A stretch of DNA of 64,000 nt from contig CP081102.1 in the NCBI GenBank assembly GCA_025141835.1, positions 2,108,001 to 2,172,000 on the forward strand. Reading direction: 5' to 3'. This document shows, piece after piece, positions 49,410 through 56,487 of this stretch; positions within the stretch are counted from its first letter, which is position 1, and each line of letters opens with the position of its first letter. The translations under genes and the position numbers were made by a program. Below the pieces are notes generated by a model. That model was not told where the DNA came from. It did no database searches and saw only the letters and a program-made list of their open reading frames with translations. Source of the stretch: Rhodobacteraceae bacterium M385. GTDB lineage: Bacteria; Pseudomonadota; Alphaproteobacteria; Rhodobacterales; Rhodobacteraceae.

Positions 49410-49482
49410 CAGAGACCTCCTGTCGGGTTGACTTCTGCGCCGTGGCTGCCACGACATGTGCAACATAACTTTGGAGATGGCG

Positions 49483-50229
49483 ATGGCACGGAAATTGGCA
49501 GCTGGCAATTGGAAGATGAACGGGGTTGAGGCGGATTTGAGCGAGGTTGACGCCTTGGCGGACGCCGTAGAGGCGGCCACATGCGAGGTTCTGCTGTGCC
49601 CACCGGCCACGCTGATCGCGCCCATGGTGGCGCGGGCGGGGTTGATGGACCTCTATGTGGGAGGCCAGACCTGCCACACGGCAAGCGCGGGGGCGCACAC
49701 TGGCGATATCTCGGCCAAGATGCTGGCGGACGCGGGGGCGAGCCATGTGATCCTGGGCCATTCCGAGCGGCGCGCGGACCACGGGGAAAGCAGCGTTGAT
49801 GTGGCCTTGCAGGTCGCCGCAGCGATTGAGGCGGGGCTGATCGCCATCGTCTGCGTTGGAGAGACCGAAGAAGAACGCGACGCGGGCGTTACCTTGCAAG
49901 TGGTCGCGGCGCAGGTGGCAGGCTCGATCCCCACGGGCGCCAAGCCCGAGCAGATCGTTGTCGCCTACGAGCCCGTTTGGGCCATCGGCACCGGGCGCAC
50001 GCCAACGTTGGAGCAGATTGCAGAGGTTCATGATCATATCCGGTCCGAGCTGGCTGCCCGCCGGGGTGGCGCGGCGCAAGATATCCCGCTGCTTTATGGA
50101 GGCTCGGTCAAGCCCGGCAATGCGGCCGAGATCTTTGCCGTATCCAACGTCGATGGCGCGTTGGTCGGGGGCGCGTCCCTGAAAGCGGCGGATTTTGGCG
50201 GCATCATCGCCGCACTGTCGGCAGCGTAA
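49483..50229 (+). CDS. tpiA: Triose-phosphate isomerase
   Basis: 248 residues. Active-site residues are Asn and Lys in AAGNWKMNG, His in ILGHSERR, Glu in VAYEPVWAIGTG and the phosphate loop in LLYGGSVKPGNAAEI. The start at 49483 has GGAG six bases upstream; another ATG 6 bases earlier is possible. It interconverts dihydroxyacetone phosphate and glyceraldehyde 3-phosphate in glycolysis and gluconeogenesis. It is divergent from the oxygenase gene with a 73-base spacer and ends at a strong terminator. Confidence 0.97.
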   Translation: MARKLAAGNWKMNGVEADLSEVDALADAVEAATCEVLLCPPATLIAPMVARAGLMDLYVGGQTCHTASAGAHTGDISAKMLADAGASHVILGHSERRADHGESSVDVALQVAAAIEAGLIAIVCVGETEEERDAGVTLQVVAAQVAGSIPTGAKPEQIVVAYEPVWAIGTGRTPTLEQIAEVHDHIRSELAARRGGAAQDIPLLYGGSVKPGNAAEIFAVSNVDGALVGGASLKAADFGGIIAALSAA

Positions 50230-50243
50230 GCGGCCAAAGAAAG

Positions 50244-50273
50244 GGGCCGCCCGCAAGGTTGCGCGGGCGGCCC
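50244..50273. terminator. Terminator shared by tpiA and the PPC-repeat gene
   Basis: GGGCCGCCCGC (50244-50254) pairs with GCGGGCGGCCC (50263-50273), an 11-bp stem with a short loop, 15 bases past the tpiA stop and 18 bases past the convergent gene's stop. Confidence 0.8.
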
Positions 50274-50290
50274 TTACTCTGTCGTAGAAA

Positions 50291-51553
50291 CTATTGCGCA
50301 GGAACGTAGCGTTCCGTCGCGATGCGGATGATGCCCTGATAATTGTCGGAATACTGGCGCACAGCCAACAAGTAGCGTCCAGCCTGAACCCGCGCCGTGA
50401 TCTGGCTGTTGAGCGATCCGCCATGGTCATCGTTATAGGCGATTTCTTGACCCAGATCGTTGAACAGCAGGATGACCGGGTCACTGTCGGTCACTTCTAC
50501 TGCGTCAATCACCACCGCACCTTGTTCCGTCACTTCGAACGAGAACCATGTTGCCTGACGGCCCGCAATCTGGGCGTCCCGCACGGAGCGGCCCGGAAGC
50601 ACGCCCAGATCGGTGATCGGGTACGATCCATCCATCGGTGGGGCCGCTTCGCCGGTGTCGTAAAGCTCGGCCAAAGCCGCGGCCGCGTCATAGCCCACCA
50701 CGGAAACCGTCACCGGAATATCGGGGTTCGACAGCGCCCGCATCCCGATGCAATAGGTGCCCGCCGCCAAAGGAGAGGTGAAATCAATCCGGCTGTTGAG
50801 CGATTGGTAATCATCGTTCTCGGCCAAAAGCGTGCCGTTGCCGTCGAAGATATAGATGTAGGGATCAGCCGAGGGGTTCTCGGCCCGGATCGACAGCGCC
50901 TGAGGGCTATCGAGGGTGAAGCGGTAGTAAGGCACGCCCGTGATCGTGTTGACCGCAGAAGCGCCGCCTTCAAACAATTGGCCATCAAGGGCCCCATTGC
51001 CCAAAAGCGTGGCCTCTGTTTCCGATGTGCAGGCATCGACGCCCACGAAGTAGCCGCCCGTGCCGCCGCCGAAGAAGCCGCCATTCAGGCCGGTGGTGAT
51101 CGTCTCATGCTCAAGCCGACCCACGCGCATATCCGTCGTCAGACCGCCGCCTGCATAGCCGCGTGTGGTAAGGCAGTAGTTGCCCGGCTCCAACGCCGTT
51201 TCCGCCCGCGACGCCCAACCGCCGCCGCTGTCATCGTCAAATACCACCAATGCGCCGGCTTCGTCATAAAGCTCGATCACGCTATCGCCGCCATCGGTTG
51301 GCTGCGCCTCAACCCGCACGTCCAAGGCTTCGGAGGTAGAGAAATAGCCGACCGTGTTGCCTTCCAGCGCAATCGGCAGACCTGACAGGGTCAAGGGGCC
51401 GTCAGCGGTGGCAATATCGGATGCGTCCGGCGTGCCGCCCATCCATTGGCCATCAACCCCGAAACCGCCACAGGTCAGGTCCTGCGCAGAGGCGGCCCCG
51501 GCGGTCAGGCCCACAATGGCCGTAGTGGCGAGAGCGGAAAACGTAAATTTCAT
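50291..51553 (-). CDS. Secreted protein with PPC/DVUA0089-like repeats
   Basis: 420 residues with signal peptide MKFTFSALATTAIVGLTAGAASAQ. Three to four beta-rich repeats follow, each with an acidic loop (VFDDDSGGGWASR, LAENDDYQSLNSR, IAYNDDHGGSLNSQ) and a TYCIGMR- or YCLTTRG-type strand, the pattern of PPC/DVUA0089 domains, which bind calcium and often sit in exported proteases. No protease domain is present. Four Cys occur in the mature part. RBS GGAGGA lies seven bases before the ATG. It is divergent from the DctS-like sensor with a 192-base spacer. Confidence 0.78.
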   Translation of the reverse strand: MKFTFSALATTAIVGLTAGAASAQDLTCGGFGVDGQWMGGTPDASDIATADGPLTLSGLPIALEGNTVGYFSTSEALDVRVEAQPTDGGDSVIELYDEAGALVVFDDDSGGGWASRAETALEPGNYCLTTRGYAGGGLTTDMRVGRLEHETITTGLNGGFFGGGTGGYFVGVDACTSETEATLLGNGALDGQLFEGGASAVNTITGVPYYRFTLDSPQALSIRAENPSADPYIYIFDGNGTLLAENDDYQSLNSRIDFTSPLAAGTYCIGMRALSNPDIPVTVSVVGYDAAAALAELYDTGEAAPPMDGSYPITDLGVLPGRSVRDAQIAGRQATWFSFEVTEQGAVVIDAVEVTDSDPVILLFNDLGQEIAYNDDHGGSLNSQITARVQAGRYLLAVRQYSDNYQGIIRIATERYVPAQ

Positions 51554-51745
51554 TAAGGTATCCTCCAAACGTGCGACCGCGGTGTGTGGCGCGGCGGCTC
51601 CTTCATTGGGAATATGCACGTCCTGCCGATGTTTTCCAATGAAGGGTTTCGGAATTCGTACGGGGAAAGTTCCGTGATTGCCGACGCTTGTCCGGTTTCC
51701 TCTGCCCTCTGGCCAGCCCGCACGGCGCCTGCCATAGATATTGCC

Positions 51746-53656
51746 ATGCGCCATCGCTCTGCCTCTGACCGTGATCCGATTGCCCGCGCCACTGCCGCGT
51801 TGGCCGCGACGCCTTTGGACGGGGCGATGCCCCTTGACCGCCCGCGCGCCACCCGGCCCCGGCGCGCGGTTTGGATCGTTGCGTTTTTGACCCTGCTTAT
51901 TGTCGGCGTCATCCTCGCCGCACAGCCCCGGATTGAACGTCTGTACCTGCGCCAAGCCGGGGCCGAGGATGCCGCGACGCTAAGACTGGCAACCGAAGTT
52001 CTGCGCGGCGCATTGGAGCGGACTCAAGCCCTGCCCGCGCTGATCGCGGACCGTCCGATCTTGCCGCAACTGCTGGCGGAACCTGATAATGAAGGGATCG
52101 TCCCCTTTGCCAATGAACTGCTGCGCCAGTCTGCCCTGTCGCTGGATGTGTCGGATATCTACGTGCTCGACACCGAAGGGCGCACGATTGCCGCGTCGAA
52201 CTATCGGACCGAGCATTCCTTTGTGGGCCAGAGCTTCGCCTACCGCCCGTATTTTATCGACGCGATGGGGGCCGGGTTGGGGCGGTTTCACGGCTTGGGG
52301 ACCACATCGGGACAACGGGGGTATTACTTCGCCTCTCCGGTGATCGAGGATACTCGGATCATTGGCGTGGTGGTGGTGAAGATCCGCCTCGATGAGTTTG
52401 AGGAAACATGGGCTGCCTCTGACGCCTCGATCATGGTGCGTGACGTCAATAGCGTGGTGTTTCTATCGGATCGAGAGCCGTGGCGGTTTCGACGGACGGG
52501 GTTGATTGCCCATTGGGTCTTGGATGAAATCGCGCGCACCAGGCAGTATCCAATTGCGCTGCTGACACCTCTGGAGATGGTGGTTTCCCCCCTTGATCCC
52601 GACCTTGGGTTTGGTCTGGAATTGGCCACTGTGGGAGGCGAAAGCTACGTCAGCCAGACGGCATTGGTGGCAGCGGCAAGCTGGCGTGTGTCGATCCTGA
52701 CGCCCACGGGTCCGGCAACGCAAAGGGCGTGGACGGCGGTTTTGTTGCTGGTGCTGGTGGCGGTGATTGTCGGCCTCGTGTCGGCGGCGATATTTGCCCG
52801 CCGCGCCCGGTTGATCGAGCGCTTAGCAGCCGAACGATCGCTCGCGACTTTGCTAGAGGCACGGGTGGCCGAGCGCACCACCGAATTGAAGGCCGAGATT
52901 GAGGAGCGCCGCGCCACGGAGGCTCGGCTACGAAAGACACAAGCCGAGTTGGTGCAGGCAGGAAAACTGGCGGCCTTGGGGCAGATGTCGGCCGCGCTCA
53001 GCCATGAGTTCAACCAGCCTTTGTCGGCGATAAAGTCTTACGCAGAAAACGCCCGCGCCTTTCTGGACCGAGAGCGCCCGGAGGACGCCCGTGGCAATAT
53101 TGAGCGGATCAGCGGCCTCACGGACCGTATGGCTGCGATCTCCAAACACCTGCGTAATTTCGCCCGCCGCCCCGGAGAGAAGACCGGCCCCGTACCGTTG
53201 AAGCCAGTGATACACGACGCGTTAGAGTTGATGGCCGCGCGCCTGCGGGGGGCGCAGGTGATCTATGATCCGCCCGAGGATGATATCTGGGTACGCGGCG
53301 GGCGCGTGCGTTTGCAACAAGTGGTTGTGAACCTTCTGGGCAACGCGATGGATGCGATGGCGCGCCTTGATACGCCAAAGATCGAAATCACACTGACCGG
53401 GGGAGAGCGGCCCGAGATTTCCGTGCGCGATTTCGGGCCCGGTCTATCCCCAGAAGCGTTAGAGCAGGCGTTTGACCCCTTCTTCACCACCAAGGAACCG
53501 GGTCAGGGCCTTGGGCTTGGGCTGTCGATCTCGTTCAATATTATTGGTGATTTTGGCGGAAGGCTCTCGGCACAGAACCACCCAGAGGGTGGCGCGGTGT
53601 TTCGGATGACCCTAGAAGCTGTGCCACCTGCAACCAAGGAGATTGCCGCGCAATGA
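51746..53656 (+). CDS. DctS/DctB-like sensor histidine kinase
   Basis: 636 residues. A first transmembrane helix (AVWIVAFLTLLIVGVILAA) is followed by a periplasmic sensor of about 230 residues with LSLDVSDIYVLDTEGRTIAASN and HSFVGQSFAYRPYF, the dCACHE pattern of DctB-like C4-dicarboxylate sensors. A second helix (TAVLLLVLVAVIVGLVSAAIFA) precedes a coiled coil and the kinase: H-box ALSHEFNQPLSAIKSYAENA, N-box NLLGNAMDAM, G-boxes DFGPGLSPE and GQGLGLGLSI. The start is set at 51746; upstream codons are open but lie in the divergent spacer. Overlaps dctD by 4 bases. Confidence 0.87.
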   Translation: MRHRSASDRDPIARATAALAATPLDGAMPLDRPRATRPRRAVWIVAFLTLLIVGVILAAQPRIERLYLRQAGAEDAATLRLATEVLRGALERTQALPALIADRPILPQLLAEPDNEGIVPFANELLRQSALSLDVSDIYVLDTEGRTIAASNYRTEHSFVGQSFAYRPYFIDAMGAGLGRFHGLGTTSGQRGYYFASPVIEDTRIIGVVVVKIRLDEFEETWAASDASIMVRDVNSVVFLSDREPWRFRRTGLIAHWVLDEIARTRQYPIALLTPLEMVVSPLDPDLGFGLELATVGGESYVSQTALVAAASWRVSILTPTGPATQRAWTAVLLLVLVAVIVGLVSAAIFARRARLIERLAAERSLATLLEARVAERTTELKAEIEERRATEARLRKTQAELVQAGKLAALGQMSAALSHEFNQPLSAIKSYAENARAFLDRERPEDARGNIERISGLTDRMAAISKHLRNFARRPGEKTGPVPLKPVIHDALELMAARLRGAQVIYDPPEDDIWVRGGRVRLQQVVVNLLGNAMDAMARLDTPKIEITLTGGERPEISVRDFGPGLSPEALEQAFDPFFTTKEPGQGLGLGLSISFNIIGDFGGRLSAQNHPEGGAVFRMTLEAVPPATKEIAAQ

Positions 53657-55008
53657 TCGACGCCCCGGTCCTTTTTGTCGATGACGAACCCGATCTGCGC
53701 ATCGCCGGAGAGCAGACCCTGTCGCTGGCCGATATACCGGTGATCCCCTGCCCGACGGCGGCAGAGGCACTGGCACATATCTCGGAAGACTTTCCGGGAA
53801 TTTTGGTAACGGACATTCGGATGCCCGGGATGGACGGCACGGCCCTGATGGCCGAGGCGCTGGTCCGAGACCCGGACCTTCCGGTGATTTTGGTCACGGG
53901 TCACGGCGACGTGGGACTGGCGGTTCAAAGTATGCGCCAGGGCGCCTATGATTTCCTGGAAAAACCCTATGATCCCGCACGCTTGGTGGAGACGATCCAA
54001 AGGGCGCTGGATAAGCGGCGCTTGACGATGGAAGTGCGGGCCTTGAAGGCGCAATCCTCGGGCGCGGCAGGTACAGATCCCATCGCGGCCATGTTAAACG
54101 GCCGCTCCACAGCCATGGCGCAGCTGCGCGCGCAACTTAGGGCCGTGGCCGAGACCGACGCCGATGCGTTGATCGAGGGGGCGACGGGCACCGGAAAAGA
54201 AGTGGCCGCAAGGGCTTTGCACGCGGCGTCCAAGCGGGCAGCCCGGCCCTTTGTAGCAGTGAACTGCGCCGCCCTGCCCGATACAATGATTGAAAGCGAG
54301 CTTTTCGGTCATACCCCCGGGGCCTTTGCCGGGGCCACGCGGGAGCGGTACGGAAAGTTTGAACATGCCCGTGGGGGTACGCTATTCCTTGACCAGATCG
54401 ACAGCATTCCGCTCGCTCTGCAAGGCAAACTGCTGACGGCGCTGCAAGACCGGGCGATTACGCCGCTTGGCTCGAACGAACCTGTGGCGCTTGACCTGAG
54501 GGTCGTGGCCGCGTCACGCCGAAACCTAGCAAAGGCCGCCAGTGAGGGTACGTTTCGCGACGACCTGTTGTACCGGCTGAACGTGGTGACCCTACGCATG
54601 CCGCCGCTGGCTGAACGGCGCGAGGACATCCCGCCCCTGTTCCAGATCCTGATGGCCGAAGCCTCTACCCGCCATAGCAGACCGGTCCCGCCGATCTCGC
54701 CCGAGGCCTTGGCAGAACTGGCCACCAAGGCCTGGCCCGGCAATATCAGAGAACTGCGCAACGAGGCCGAACGGGCGGTGCTTGGTTTTGGCCTGCAAGG
54801 CGATCCCAACAACACCGGTCGGCTGGCCGACCAAATGGCCGCCCACGAACGCAGCCTGATCGCGGCTACGCTCAGCGCGCAAAACGGCTCCATCAAGGCG
54901 ACGTATGAGGCGCTGGGGATCAGCCGCAAAGCGCTCTACGAGAAGATGCAAAAGCACGGGCTGGATCGGTCTGACTTCCGCCCTGCCCCAGACGCCCAAA
55001 ACCCTTGA
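53653..55008 (+). CDS. DctD-like AAA+ response regulator with altered GAFTGA and Walker B
   Basis: 451 residues. Receiver with Asp54 (LVTDIRMPGMDG), AAA+ domain with Walker A GATGTGKE at 176-183 and arginine-finger region FRDDLLYRLNVV, and a Fis-type helix-turn-helix end (GSIKATYEALGISRKALYEKMQ). Two signature residues differ from most sigma-54 activators: the GAFTGA loop is GAFAGA (223-228) and the Walker B Glu is Gln (FLDQID, Gln248). These sites contact sigma-54 and hydrolyse ATP in known members. Otherwise the layout matches DctD. It follows the sensor with a 4-base overlap and precedes a TAXI-TRAP operon, so it may control that transporter. Confidence 0.88.
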   Translation: MIDAPVLFVDDEPDLRIAGEQTLSLADIPVIPCPTAAEALAHISEDFPGILVTDIRMPGMDGTALMAEALVRDPDLPVILVTGHGDVGLAVQSMRQGAYDFLEKPYDPARLVETIQRALDKRRLTMEVRALKAQSSGAAGTDPIAAMLNGRSTAMAQLRAQLRAVAETDADALIEGATGTGKEVAARALHAASKRAARPFVAVNCAALPDTMIESELFGHTPGAFAGATRERYGKFEHARGGTLFLDQIDSIPLALQGKLLTALQDRAITPLGSNEPVALDLRVVAASRRNLAKAASEGTFRDDLLYRLNVVTLRMPPLAERREDIPPLFQILMAEASTRHSRPVPPISPEALAELATKAWPGNIRELRNEAERAVLGFGLQGDPNNTGRLADQMAAHERSLIAATLSAQNGSIKATYEALGISRKALYEKMQKHGLDRSDFRPAPDAQNP

Positions 55009-55062
55009 AAGGGTTTTGCTCAGAGCCTTGCAAGGCTCTGGTAAATTCCTTGCAAGGAATTT
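54998..55062 (+). repeat. Three consecutive 20-bp palindromes after the DctD-like gene
   Basis: AAAACCCTT-GA-AAGGGTTTT (54998-55017, covering the stop), CAGAGCCTT-GC-AAGGCTCTG (55021-55040) and AAATTCCTT-GC-AAGGAATTT (55043-55062). Each has perfect 9-bp arms around a 2-base centre; the cores share CTT-NN-AAG while the outer arms differ but stay self-complementary. Confidence 0.92.
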
Positions 55063-55076
55063 TCTTACGCCTCGAT

Positions 55077-55125
55077 GGGTGGATTTCCACCCAAGCGAAA
55101 GGCGGCAATGGGTAGAAATCCACCC
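55077..55125 (+). repeat. Two GGGTGGA-type inverted repeats upstream of the TAXI gene
   Basis: GGGTGGA-TT-TCCACCC at 55077-55092 is a perfect 16-bp palindrome; GGGTAGAAATCCACCC at 55110-55125 is a near copy with one mismatched pair, 33 bases on. A further half-like GGGTAGAT begins at 55162. They could be regulator-binding sites or a dispersed repeat. Confidence 0.6.
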
Positions 55126-55258
55126 AAAGCAGCAAGAAATCTGGCGGTTTTTGCGCAAACTGGGTAGATGCACGGTTGTTGCCTTGGGGGTTTGGCCACA
55201 CCAAACATGCAAGCGATCGGGGCGGGAGCTCGGTCGCAGGTATCTTAGGGAGACTACC

Positions 55259-56251
55259 ATGACATTTTCGAAACTCGGCGCTTTGACGCTTTCCACCGCT
55301 ATCGTAGCGACCTCCGCCTTTGCGGACGGCCACGTTGACCGTACCGGTTGGCCCGAGAACTTCACCCTTGGCACCGCCGGTCAGGGCGGAACCTACTTCG
55401 CCTATGGCTCCGGTTGGGCTAACCTTGTGGCGGACGAGCTTGGCATTTCTGGCGGCAGCGAGATCACCGGCGGCCCGATGCAGAACATGGCACTGGTTCA
55501 CACTGGCGAGGCACAGTTCGGCATGACCACCATGGGTCCGGCGGCTGAATCGCTGCAAGGCACCAACCCCATCGCCCCCGGCCTACAAATGACCGGCGCC
55601 TGCGCGATGTTCCCCATGTACCAGACGCCTTTCGCGGTAACTGTTCTGGCCTCTTCCGGGATCGAAGCAATCTCTGACATCCCTGCGGGTGCACGCATCG
55701 GCTTCGGCCCTGCCGGTTCCACATCGGACACCTATTTCCCTCGTATGATGGAAACACTGGGCGTCGAGTTTGACCGCCGCAACGGCAACTGGACCGACTT
55801 GGGCGGTCAGGTACAAGACGGCCTGCTGGATGTGATTGCCTTCGCGGCCGGCGTTCCAACTCCCGCCGTGAGCCAGCTTGAAGTGCAAACAGAGATCAAC
55901 TTCATTGCCTTCACTGAAGAAGAGCAAGCCACGATCATGGAAGCGTTCCCCGTATCGCCTTTCACGATCCCCGCGGGCACCTATGAGACTCTGACCGAAG
56001 ATGCGCAGTCGGTTTCGATGTGGAACTTTGCCATCGCCAACTGCGAACTGCCCGAAAGCTTCGTATACGCCGTCGTAGACATCGTCATGTCCGACAACGA
56101 GCGGATGCAGGCGATCCACGGAGCAGCCCGCTCCACGCTGCCCGAGAACTGGGACAAGAACAACGTCCTGAACTGGCACCCCGGCGCGGCCCGTTGGTTC
56201 ATGGAAAACGCGGGCGCTGATATCCCTGCGGACATGATCCACGGCGGCTAA
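55259..56251 (+). CDS. TAXI-family TRAP solute receptor, system B
   Basis: 330 residues. Signal peptide FSKLGALTLSTAIVATSAFAD is followed by ENFTLGTAGQGGTYFAYGSGWANLVADELG, a TAXI-type start, and GPMQNMALVHTGEAQFGMTT. The C-terminus has two Cys in different segments. RBS AGGGAG lies before the ATG. It sits 250 bases behind the DctD-like gene on the same strand and 236 bases ahead of its fused permease, with a hairpin between them. Compared with system A there is no DUF1850 gene. The ligand is unknown. Confidence 0.92.
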   Translation: MTFSKLGALTLSTAIVATSAFADGHVDRTGWPENFTLGTAGQGGTYFAYGSGWANLVADELGISGGSEITGGPMQNMALVHTGEAQFGMTTMGPAAESLQGTNPIAPGLQMTGACAMFPMYQTPFAVTVLASSGIEAISDIPAGARIGFGPAGSTSDTYFPRMMETLGVEFDRRNGNWTDLGGQVQDGLLDVIAFAAGVPTPAVSQLEVQTEINFIAFTEEEQATIMEAFPVSPFTIPAGTYETLTEDAQSVSMWNFAIANCELPESFVYAVVDIVMSDNERMQAIHGAARSTLPENWDKNNVLNWHPGAARWFMENAGADIPADMIHGG

Positions 56252-56258
56252 TCGGCTT

Positions 56259-56285
56259 GGGGCGGGCCTTTTCTGGGCCTGCCCC
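56259..56285 (+). terminator. Intercistronic hairpin between TAXI receptor and permease
   Basis: GGGGCGGGCC (56259-56268) pairs with GGCCTGCCCC (56276-56285) over 10 positions including one G-U, eight bases past the receptor stop. Such stems commonly allow more receptor than permease to be made. Confidence 0.65.
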
Positions 56286-56487
56286 TCTCCCCCGGACAAT
56301 TTTTGAAAAATCTCTGGCCACCTCGGCCGTATCCGAACCGGTTTGCAGCACATCTGATCGGCGCACCACTGCGCGGGCATTGCCTTTGCGCCCGCTCTCT
56401 TTCCGCAATTTTTCTCCGCGCGCGATCATCCGCAGCGCAGCCCGCCAATCCCACAGCCCCCAATCCCACAGCCTCAAGGGACAGCCC

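Noticed and set aside
55039..55054. Sigma-54 promoter TGGTAA-N5-TTGCA before the TAXI gene
   Set aside because: GG-N10-GC spacing fits, but the match lies inside the 20-bp palindromes and over 200 bases from the start codon, so it is probably accidental.
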